Shown here: piece after piece, positions 14,301-26,300 of the stretch | How the letters are laid out: the number at the start of each line of letters is the position of its first letter | Position numbering within the stretch: position 1 is the first letter of the stretch | Assembly: GCA_032158295.1 (NCBI GenBank) | Contig: CM063257.1 | Coordinates: 806,001-870,000 of the forward strand | From: Pycnopodia helianthoides | Taxonomy: Eukaryota > Echinodermata > Asteroidea > Forcipulatida > Asteriidae | Direction: 5' to 3' | DNA: 64,000 bases | The notes under the pieces: generated by a model | The model's input: the letters and a program-made list of their open reading frames with translations, nothing else | The model's database searches: none | What the model was told of the DNA's origin: nothing | Translations under genes and position numbers: made by a program

Positions 14301-17300
14301 AAGTTTCAAATCTTATTCATGTACATGATGTTACTGCAAACCTTACTAGATTGTATCTCTACCATGCAAAGTTTCAAATCCTACTTAATGACGTCGTTCT
14401 TGTTTTGCAGGCTTTGTACGTCTTCATGGGGCTAGCCTTTGCTAGGGATGAGATACTTTGGTTAGTAAGACACGCTGAGCATCCTCATCCCAAGATGAAG
14501 TCCAAGGCTAACGTTGAGGACTTTTTGGATCCCCTTCTTCCTGAGATGCTCTTCTATATGGAGGAATTAAGAGGTACGTCAAGGTAGATTAAATCTTGTA
14601 AACACAAGTGGGTTTTCCTGAGATGCTCTTCTATATGGAGGAATTAAGAGGTACGTCAAGGTAGATTTAATCTTGTAAACACAAGTGGGTTTTCCTGAGA
14701 TGCTCTTCTATATGGAGGAATTAAGAGGTACGTCAAGGTAGATTAAATCTTGTAAACACAAGTGGGTTTTCCTGAGATGCTCTTCTATATGGAGGAATTA
14801 AGAGGTACGTCAAGGTAGATTAAATCTTGTAAACACAAGTGGGTTTTCCTGAGATGCTCTTCTATATGGAGGAATTAAGAGGTACGTCAAGGTAGATTAA
14901 ATCTTGTAAACACAAGTGGGTTTTATTTTACACAACTGCAGGTTTTTCAGTTGAAATAGTTTTCAATAACTTCAAGTTGATATTATATGAAGAGAATAAT
15001 AAAAGAGTAGTGGCAAGGTCTTAAACGGCCGATTTAACCCCGGTGGGGTCGTGGCAGTGACTATCTGTGACTGGTGTCCTGTCCATGTTTGCTTAGCAGC
15101 AAATTGTTCAGCAATATTTTCCTGCTTAAGCAGCTCTATGAAATTGGGTTTGGATCATGTGCAAACTGTCAACGCATGACTACTTTCAAAGATACAATTA
15201 TTAAAACTGACTGCGTTTATTCCTTCAGCCTTGGTGAAGAAGTACCATCAAGTACTGCAGCAATATTATATACAGTACCTGAACGGCTATGATGCCATTG
15301 TCCTGAATAATCTGGCCAAGGTAGGTCTCAAAAATCAATTATTTTAAACATTTGATTAACATTAATAATAATAATGTATATTCGATTTGCTGTGTAGATT
15401 TTTGTTCCTTAGAGAACTTGTCTTGCTATTTATCGCGGAGTAGATTTTTGGAATTCGGAAGACTTCTCAGTTCTGAAAAGAACTGTCCTGCTTATTTATT
15501 AACTACTACCTGGGCGGAAGGTAGAAAATCAACCAGGACTACTACTTTCGCTTAGTGGATCGGGGGGACTTCTCTTTTGAGTTCTTTTGGTCTCAACGTT
15601 TCGACTAGCTTGCTCTAGTCAATGTCAGGAGACTGTAATAATAACTAGTTTTTATATGGCGCTTTTATCTATGGGCGTCTTGTATGAAGTTTTATTACTA
15701 TGTGCTAGGTTACATACTTTTCATTTCTTTCTCTCCAGAATCTTCCGTTGTGCTCTGAAGATGAATCCATCATTTTATCCTCCTTTGTCCAAACAATGGA
15801 AACTCTCAATCTCCAAAAAGGTAATATTGACCAGTACAGAGGGCAATAGTATAATACTGACTGCTCAAACGGGCATTAGCTTTATCTGAAGTAACTTAGA
15901 CAGGGGTTAGAGCGCTGGTTCACATCCCATTCTGGTTAATTTGTCTTTGTTCACCCAAATTTACTTGAATACTAAACAGGCAAACGGATCTAAAAAAAGT
16001 AAAAAATAAAAATAAATTGATAGAATTTAGCCCGGTTCATACTTAAAGCGAATGACGTCACAGCTCTGTTTTCACTGCAAATTTATCGCAGGAGTTGAAC
16101 ACATCTTAACTGTTGCAAATTGTTTGTTGCGAATATGTGGCGTTAAAATTCGCTTCGCATCACGTTCGCAGGTATAGACCGTGCTTTAAGTAGGTTGTTT
16201 CTTTATTGTGTTTCTTCTTTTGTGACCTAACTGGTGGTTTATTTCATGGTTTAATGAGTTTCCCTCTCCTTCTGTTCCATCTTGTCCCCAGTCGAAAGCG
16301 GAGATGTGTTTGACTTCCGAGGTTTCCGTATGGATTGGTTCAGACTGCAGGCGTACACCAGCGTGCGTAAAGCCACCCTCATCCTGACTGAGAATCACGA
16401 GCTAGCTAGAACGATGAATACTATTGTGTTTCATACCATTATGGTAGACGCCCTGGATGAAATCCTGAATGAGACGTCAGACTTGAGCATCTTCTGGTGA
16501 GAAATAAACCCAGCTAATAAAGACGTTCCCACCCGTATACTCTTGCTTTGCTGAGATGTAGAACAAAGAGCCATTCTAATAGCTTTATTACACGTCCTGC
16601 CTTTTTTTTTCACTCCTTGCCTGGTGCATGTTTCCCTCCATCCTACAATCTATATATAATCCCTGCAATATTACATTATTTCTTTGTGACCTGCATTTTT
16701 GAATGTTTTTACAATACAAAACAATTCACAATAAAGTGCGCCATCAACAGTTTACTCCGGAGAGCCTGTTTTACCCCAAAACGATCAACTCAAATTAATC
16801 ACACGTGCATCTCGGCAGCACACACCTGCAGTCTGGGATCTTGAAATGGCTGACGTGTGTGAAAAATGTCCACCAACCTCACCCCAAAAAACCTGTAAAC
16901 ACAGAAGAACACATCCTTGCTGCTTTGCAAACCATGAATAGCCTTAAACAACTGGGGCTCGTGTGGCGGGCACTGTGAGATGACCAAGAATCTGTTGATT
17001 TTTTCCCACGATGCACTGCAATAATGGCCTCTCCCGAGCAAACTGTAGAGGGCGCTCTTTACTGCATGTTAAGTTTAACTAAAGCCAAGTTTTTGATATC
17101 TCTAATTTGTGAACAGCCATCGCAGTCGATTCTTTGACCGGATGTTCGAGATGTGTTTGAGTTATGCCTCCCAGGCTCGTTACGCCATAGCGTTCCCTCT
17201 CATCTGCACTCACTTTATCAACTGCACCCATGAACTCTGCCCTGAAGAGGTAAGACCGGTCATCTATAACTTATTAATTTGGTTTTACCTTTACATCTAA

Positions 17301-20300
17301 AACTTATTAATTTGGTTTTACCTTTACACTGATGTATATTAAGCACTGTATACTCAGTACTTTCCTGAGCTCTGTGAAAAAAAGTCCACAGGCAAATCAC
17401 TCGGTGGGATTCGAACCCACAACCTTTGCATTTCTAGAGCAGATGTCTTACCACTAGACCACCGAGCTAGCCCGATGGCTAGAGGTAGTTCGAATCCTTC
17501 ATAAAGGGTACTGCAACGATTTAACGGATGTTAATTTTTGCATCGGGGATAAAGAATTTAATTTGGTTTTACCCTTACACCGATGTGTATTAAGCACTGT
17601 ATACTCAGTACTTTCCTGAGCTCTGTAAAAAAAAGTCCACAGGCAAATCACTCGGGTGGGATTCGAACCCACGACCTTTGCATTGCTAGAGCAGATGTCT
17701 TACCACTAGACCTAAGGGTAAAACCAAATTAAACTCTTTATCCCCGATGCAAAAAAATTTACATCTATGACATTATAACTTATTAGTATTGATTATCATG
17801 GTCTGTACTAACACCTCGGCCCATTGTCTAACAGAGCTTGCTTAAGCCCCCAAATTTTCAGCTTAGCATAATTAGTAAGAAACCATTCACAGTTGGTACA
17901 TGTGACATGGTATTTTGGCTGGTAACCTTACTCTGGTAAGCGTTATGTTGTTGTGCTTAGTAATTTTTGGTGCTTTTTGAGTTTCATGAAAAGCCCCCCT
18001 GTGACGTCACACTACTTACTTGATCCAAACAAGACAATGGGAAATGCATAGCAACGTAGATAAACATCCTACATCCAGTCCGTGTGGTGGACATGAGGGT
18101 GTCGGAACATAGGGGTGTAACCGAGTTTGTTAACGATCAATGTGTTAATTGCTTGTTTGTCCGTCAGTTTTTTTAATTGTTTGTCTGTCTATTTACCACA
18201 TATAGTTTCTACCCAAGTCTCACAAGATTCAAATTAACAAGTTGGATTGTGTTATCTTTAGTAGGACGCCTACTTGTGTGGATAAAATGCCTGTCGGTGT
18301 TTTAAGGGAAAATAACTTTTTTCACGTTAATCTTTTTAACCCAACTTTCTTTGCACTTTCTAATGTGAGCACTATTGCTTGAAGCCAAGAAACCTTCTCC
18401 GATAACATCTTCTTCTCTTTGCAACATCTTCAATTCTTCCTTCCTTTAGAAATAATCTCACCCTTTTTTTTTTAATCTAAAACTGAAACTCACTAACTCT
18501 TGCAGATTAGCGCACGAAATGATCGCGAAACAAGCACTTATTTTATGGATAGGGTAAGAATTGGTGTTGTAAACGTCAGCCATTCCATTTTGGAGGGAAT
18601 GATAAATGTATCTTTGTGATTCAAAAATTGTCTCCATCCATTTCAGTCTGTATTAGTCTTCATGTATAGTTAAGGCAAGGTGCAACATTTGTTTTTTGAG
18701 ATACATACAACCTCACATGGTTTAGTGTGAATACATACAACCTCACATGGTATAGTGTGAATACATGAAACCTCACATGGTATAGTGTGAATACATGCAA
18801 CCTCACATGGTAAGTGTGAATACATGCACCTCACATGGTTTCAGTGTGAATACATGCAACTTTCACATGGTTAGTGTGAATACATCAACCTCACATGGTA
18901 TAGTGTGAAACATGCAACTCACATGGTTAGTGTGAGTACATGCAACCTCACATGTTAGTGTGAATACATGCGACCCTCACATGGTATTAGTGTGAATACA
19001 TGCTACACCTCACATGGTACAGTGTGAGTACATGCAATCTCACATGGTTAAGTGTGAGACATGCGACACCTCACATGGTATAGTGTGAATACTACAACCT
19101 CACATGGTATGTGAGTGAAATGCAACTTCACATGGTATAGTGTGATAACAACCTCACATGGTATAGTGTGAATACATGCGACCTCACATGGTATAGTGTG
19201 AATACATTGCAACCTCACTGGTATAGTGTGAGTACATGGAACCTCACATGGTATAGTGTGAATTCATACACCTCACATGGTGTAGTGTGAATACATGCAA
19301 CCTCACATGGTTTAGTGTGAGCTACATGCTACCTCACATGGTTTAGTGTGAGATACATACGGCCTCACATGGTTAGTGTGAATACATGCAACCTCACATG
19401 GTTTATGTGAGTACATGCACCTCACATGGTTGTAGTGTGAGTACATGCAACCTCACATGGTTTAGTGTGAGTACATGCAACTCACATGGTATAGTGTGAA
19501 TCAAATATGGAAGCCATTCATGATCTCTATACCTTGGTTATAATAATAATATATCACTCTTATTAGCACAATTCCAAAGAGTGATTCGACATTATTACCC
19601 CTGGTCACTGGGCCATTTAATTTCATTCCTTAAACCATCTCAGCTCCCTGGGGAGTATGACAGCCTGTGCTGCCAAGTATGTAGCGCACTAAGCTAAATC
19701 AATCAAAGAACCATCTCTGCCCTCACAGGTATCCATTTACCCCTGGGTGATGAGAAGCAATTAAGTTAAGTGTCTTGCTCAAGGCACAAGTGTCAATGAC
19801 ACCAAGTGTCATTAAAAAAAAATCCTTCACTGTAATTTCTTTATGGAATCACCTGTTTTCCAAATGAAAAATTCCCTTGAAATTTTGGCCTTGCTTATAA
19901 TCACCAATCATCTTGAGAGACAAGAAGGATTGCCATCTTTTCAAAAGAAAACAAAAACAGAATTTTAAATAAAGGACAGATTAAAACAACAAAACAAGAT
20001 AACAGACAAAACACTAGTCTTGATTTCAAGGCTGTGCGATAGCTTAGCACTAACATAACCCCAGCTACCCGAATGCAGTGCACACCAAGCTCCGACAGAC
20101 TCATGCACACCATGCCTCAAGCCCGTAACGCTGTTGTGGAGGGCCGCCGGGGAGCGCAACTACCACTGCATGAGAGCATGGTGTGCTGTTTTTGAGTCGT
20201 CAAACGGCTGGGGTTGCATCGCATTCGGGCGGCTGGGGTTATGTTTAGTAAGTAAGAAAGCTATCACACAGCCTTGAAATCAAGACTACTAAATCACAAA

Positions 20301-23300
20301 ACCAATTATCTTCTCAGTAATAACATCACCTGCCATTTTGAGACTCGTTTCATTCGGAATTTAAAGTGATTGAGGTTGTGAACATTTCTCAAACCAATGT
20401 TGTACCCTGTCATTAACTTATTAACCAACTTCTTAAAGACTTCAACAGTAAGGTTTTATTGACAAACTGCAATGATCACTCCAATTCCATGAAGATATTT
20501 TGGCCAAATTTTAAAACCCATTGTCAACCAGAAAATCATGTAGATAGACCCTTAAAGTAAATAAAATTCTAACTTCAAAAAAAACTTGGGTTTATTTTCA
20601 GACAACATTTCACTCAACTTCACCCATTTACCCACATACTGCACAGCATCAAACACAAACTTGAAAAAAGAAATATATCAACTGCCAAGATGACCTCAAT
20701 ACGTTATCATCCTCCATTGATCAGTTTACAGGGGGTGTAACATTAGTTAATGGAATGGTTGCATGTATCACAGGGTAATTCCATACACTTGAAGATTTCT
20801 AATTTTCTTAATCACTCCCATCAATTTTTGAGGAGAAAAACCAAAAAAAAAATTGAAAGGAAATCTGATTCATAAATTTCATTTTGTGGAGAGTTTTTTT
20901 GAGTTTAAAACAAAGAAAAAAAGTTTCTTTTTGTTTTTGTTTTATCGTTTTGGTAAAGATATCAAGCAGATGCAATATGAGCCTACACAAAACAACTTTG
21001 TGATGAGGTTTTGTCCTGGACTAAAAGTAAATAATTTGAGACAATAATTGATTAAATTCTGGTATGGAATTGCTCTTTTTCTAGTTCCTCAAAAGTGCCC
21101 ATCTAGTATGATTGTTCCGCTTGTTGTAGTATTGAACAGTTCCACAATTATTTCAGAGTGACATTTTCTCTTTCTGTTTGTACTATTGTTTGGTCGCTTC
21201 TCTTTTTGACTATCACTGACCGAATGTCGTTTCTTACTCTCACTGAATGAATGTCATTCTTTGCATGGAAGATCTTTTGGGGAACTTGTGGTCTAGTATG
21301 TTTTGTTGTAGTAGTTGTAGCACGAAGGGCCGAGAAACACTTTCTGTTTGTTTAATTATAACTCTAACCCTAACTCAAACTCAAACTCTAACCTTACCCT
21401 AATCCTAACTCTAACTCAAACCCTAATTCAAACTCTGACCCTTACCCTAACTCCAACCCTAATCCTAACTCTAACCCTTGCCCTAACTCTGATTCAAACC
21501 CTAACTCTAACTCTAACCCTACATGTAACCCAAACTCCAACCCCAACTCCAACCCTAACTCAAGCCCCAACTATAAATGACAAATTTCTTTCCAAATTAC
21601 ATGAAAATACACAAGTCTCTAGTAACTCAACTCTCGCATCAAGAGTGGTTGGTTTAGAGGTACAGTACTAAATTCATTCAAATGCTCAACTCTATGATTA
21701 CTCAACACTCAAATGTTTGGACACTAATAAGATTGGTATGCCTTGCCTCATACTAAGAGTGGGTGAATTAGGGTACAGTACCAAATCCATCAAAATACTC
21801 AACTCTTTGATTACTCAATACTCAAGAGATTGGTCGCCAATAACATCAATATCCCTGCCTCATACTTAAGGTATGAGTATGCATGTCTGATGAATATGTT
21901 CACCTGAAGCTTTGACGAAGACTTACTCTTTCCTTCTAACAATTGAACAGTCTCCTGACTTCCAAATGAAAAATCCCTATTAATAATTACATTTTTTTTT
22001 GAAGGCACCAGTCTTGCTTTTGGCTTGAGCCTCATTTCGATTCCTTCAGATGTGTGTATTGGAGTGCCAAGATAGCTGCCTCTCGGATGTGGACATTTTT
22101 TCCTTTATCCTTTGTATCACTGTTTAGATGTGTGTTCAGTGTATGTCCGTATTTGTCTTGTCTTGTACTGTTAAATGCAATCTGTTGATGTAAGAAATAT
22201 GATTTTTATCCAAAATTATCTAAGACTTTACTCTTTCAAAAGAAACTATTTTGTGAGTGATTTTGTTTTCTCTCTTGTAAAATTTAACTCCAAAACAGAC
22301 TTTCTTACCATCACTGAAAGATTCTGTATGGGCTGGTTAAAGAGACTAACTACAAGTAGACTCTAAATCCAGTCACTGAAAAATCAAAAATGTATATTCT
22401 GCTTAGTGTCAATAGAACAGTGTTTTGTAAACAGGCTGCTGTAGGAGGCTAGCTTTTGTGCATAGACTCCAACTCAAGTCACTTGTTAGTTTTTTTCCTA
22501 TTCTCATATATGCTTACATATATAGTACCTTATTGAGTATCGATGTATTAACAGCTTTGTAATGAGGTCAAAAATAGTCTCACAAACCAGCCGCTTATTC
22601 ATTTATTTTGTTCTCATTCACAGCGATACCACATTGGGGACCGCAGCCTCACAGTCACCAACGCCTTCTTGGACAGACTAGCCAAGGAGGTCAAAGACGT
22701 CGTCACCAAGATCTGCACGGAGCAGTGCATTCTGAGTGACCAGTTGTTGCCCAAGAACGCCGCCCCGCACCTTGCCAAGAACGAGCAGCTGAGGCGGAGG
22801 ATCAAGGAGAAAGACAAGAAGAACAAACCCATCCCGGAGCCCATGGTCCCTGGGACGGAGAGTCTCCGCAAGACCAGGGAGAAACTCAGCGTGTAAGCCG
22901 CTTCACTTTTCCCTTTTCTCACCCAGACAAAAGATTGCCCCAACTCCAAAATGTCACTTTTTATGCCCACAGCATTCTTTGATTGCATTTATTCTCATTG
23001 ATTGATCCTGCAGCTATGACAAACTCCATATCAGCTTGACGGAGCTGTGTTTTGCCATCAACTACACTCCTAAGATCTTAGTATGGGAGCACACCTTCTC
23101 TCCAAGAGAGTATCTCATTCAACATCTTGAGGCAAGATTCGCAAAGTAAGAACATTCAACTGTCACTGATTTGTATACATTTATAACTGTTTCTTTCCCC
23201 CAACAGAGCTTTTATTGAACATTCATAACTGTTTCTTTTCCCCAAACAGAGCTTTTATTGAACATTCATAACTGTTTCTTTTCCCCAACAGAGCTTTTAT

Positions 23301-26300
23301 TGAACATTCATAACTGTTTCTTTTCCCAAACAGAGCTTTTATTGAACATTCATAACTGTTTCTTTTCCCCCGTCAGAGCTCTTGTCGGCATGATGATGTA
23401 CAAGCCAGAAACCAATGAGATTGCCAAACCTTCAGAGCTTCTTACCAGCGTCAGGACCTACATGAATGTTCTGCAGAGTATTGAAAGCCACGGTAAAAAA
23501 TTATTGTCTCGTCTTCTGACTTAGATCGTCCTTTTATCAAAAGGGTTTTATTTGTTCACATTAAATGGATGTATACAAATCTATTAAGAGGTTTTTAATA
23601 CAAATGTGGTCAATAAATTTTATTGCTTATTCATTATTGCAAACTCATTAAACATTCACATTGCAAATTCATTGAATATTCACTTTCCAAACTCATTGAA
23701 TATTCACTTTCCAAACTCATTGAATATTCATATTACAGTTCACCTTGACGTGACCCGCGTGTTTAATAACGTGATGCTGCAGCAGACTCAACAACTAGAC
23801 AGTCATGGTGAAAAGACCATCACAATGCTCTACACAAACTGGTAAGATGCTTCAATCCGCAGTAGTTTGGACCGTGTGAGGGGTTTGTGAACCAAATGTA
23901 CCCAGTTTCCCTTGTGGTTTGTTACTGGATATTTGAAATTAAAAGTCCCATCCCCTTAAGGTGTTTCCTTTGGCTGCCACTTCTCAGGTTGTATCGTAAA
24001 CTTGGGTGTGATCCCTGGCTACACGGCAGTTAACGGTTGTGGCTTTCTGGCTTCTGACTAGCACCCCCCAAAGATATTGACAAAACAAGGAGACCGCCAA
24101 CATAAGGCTAGATAGCTCAGTTGGTAGAGCGCCGGCACATTAATACAGTGGTCGTTAGTTCAAATCCTGCTCTAGTCAAGTTTTCAACCCCAATTTATTT
24201 AAGATTTGCCCAGTCAGTTTCCCTTGTGGTTTATTGCTTGACCTTTAAAAAGTAGTGCAAACTTTGCATTCTTGTCTCTTCTTTCTTCAGGTATCTGGAA
24301 GTTCTTCTGAGGAGAGTGACCTCAGGTCAGATCTGTTTCTCTCCTTATCAACGAGCCTTCATCAGTCTGGCCCCAGACCCACAGCTTCCCTTCAATGCAG
24401 AGGAGTACACTGATGTGACAGGTGAATATCAATGGCCTCCAGACCAGACTCAAAATAAAACACATACAAAATTGAACAATGATCTTATCAGAGACATAAT
24501 AATAATAGTTGTGGCTTCTTACATAGCGTTTAAATCCATCACTCAGTGATGCTCATGGCACTCCATCATTATTATATAATTTATCCTGCAAGATATGTTG
24601 AGCTACGTTTTGAAGTATGGGACCCTTTTTCCTTTACATAGCACAATGTAATGGTTTACAAGGTGCTGTGGCGCAATATGCCGCCAATCAAACCAGGAAC
24701 ACCGGGGCGAACCCCTTCTCTTTACGATAAGTGCACTGGGTTCTTTTATGTGCATTACACAACACACGGCACCTTGGACCTAAGGATGAAGCAATAATGG
24801 TTAAGCGTCTTGCTTTTGGACACAAGTGTCACGACTGGGACTCAAACTCACACTCTGCTGAACAGAAACACCAGAGCTTGAGTCTAGTGCACTTATTCGC
24901 TCGGCCAGGCCACACCACAGTGTGTCCATTGCGTATATTCTTGGCATTTTTTTTTTCCTTTGCAGAACTGCGATCTTTAGCGGAGCTGATCGGAGCATAT
25001 GGCATGAAGTTTCTTCATGAAAGCCTGATGTGGCACATTGCAAGTCAAGTCAGTGAACTCAAGGTAAGGTCATGAAGTATTCATAAATATCAATAATTTA
25101 CTATTCATGAACTTGCATAATTCATGAATTTGCATAATTCATAATTCATGAATTTGCATCAGTTCTTCTTTTTCTTTCTGTTTTCTTAATCTTTTGACTC
25201 CACTGCAGTAGGAAATCCTCTTCACTGATTTTCCACTTCACTCTATCTTGAGCTGTCTGCCAAGCAATGCCCCTATATGTTCTTAATTCATCTCTCCATC
25301 TTCTGTTTTGTCTCCCCTTTTTCTGGTTTGGTTCCTAGGAGTCAGTTGGTTGTTTTGCATTTCCACCTGGGCCCAAATTCATAGAGCTGCTTAAGCACAA
25401 AAAGTAGCTAAGTACAACAAAATGATGCTTACCAGAATATGGTCCCCAGTAAAAATGCCATCTCACAAATACAATCTGTGACTGGTGTCCTGCTAATTTT
25501 TGCTTAGCAGAAAGTTGTGAAGCAATAATTTCTGCTTAAGCAGCTCTATGAAATTGGGCCCAGGTGTCCTTCTCCATCTCCACTTCTTTGATATCATAGT
25601 ATCCTGCACTCTTACACACTTTCATTTGGTTCTTTTTTCCAGAAACTTGTTCTTGAGAATAAAGAGATTCTGACTCAGTTGAGAACCAACTTTGACAAAC
25701 CGTCTGTCATGACGGAACTTTGTACCCAACTCAAATGTAAGTCTGTCATAAACTTTAATGAGCCTGCCTTGATTTCACAAAGGGTTAAAGATCAATCTTT
25801 AACTCTGTATCAATCTTAACTGCTAAGCAAAGTGTGATCTCACAATACAAATCACTATGGTAATACTGACAACTCATCTTAAGATGAATCTTAGTGTTTT
25901 TGTGAAATTGAGTTCTAGTTAAGAACGTTTTGAGGCTGTGGTCATTGGTCAAGCGTTTTTCCTGAGTTTAAGCGTGCTGTTATGACCGGGCAGAAAAACA
26001 AAATCTTACATTTTATGATTTATAGGTAGGGTCATACTTGGGTAATGACTCCAACAAAATTTGTGAAATTGCTATCCGAAAGCTCATTTGTTATAAAGAT
26101 GGTAGTGGTAGTAAGCACCCTGCAAAATATTTTTCTCTGAAGTGTCCCTGTTGATTAGAAATCAATAAAAGTATGTCAACAAATTTGAATCTCCTAAACT
26201 CAACTAAAGACAAGTTTGGAGATTCAAATTTCCTTGGTGTTTGTTCGTGAATGCTTCGGCCGGAGATGCGACATTCTTGATGAAAATACCGAGATTGTTT

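Noticed and set aside
16282..16500. Stand-alone 72-codon ORF
   Set aside because: It is simply NCKAP1 exon 14 read through its splice donor; the same holds for several other ORFs between 7 and 29 kb.
17398..17468. Possible tRNA-Glu/Asp gene on the minus strand
   Set aside because: Two copies in tandem with shared flanks and a third at 32.0 kb indicate a tRNA-derived repeat.
21348..21671. 107-codon ORF rich in Asn-Ser and Leu-Thr
   Set aside because: It is the translation of degenerate telomere-like hexamers, which stay open because the period is a multiple of three.
24100..24178. Possible functional tRNA gene with good A and B boxes
   Set aside because: The same tRNA-like part with the same non-tRNA 5' extension is found inverted at 30825-30975, so it is a SINE head. 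Acceptor-stem pairing is poor.
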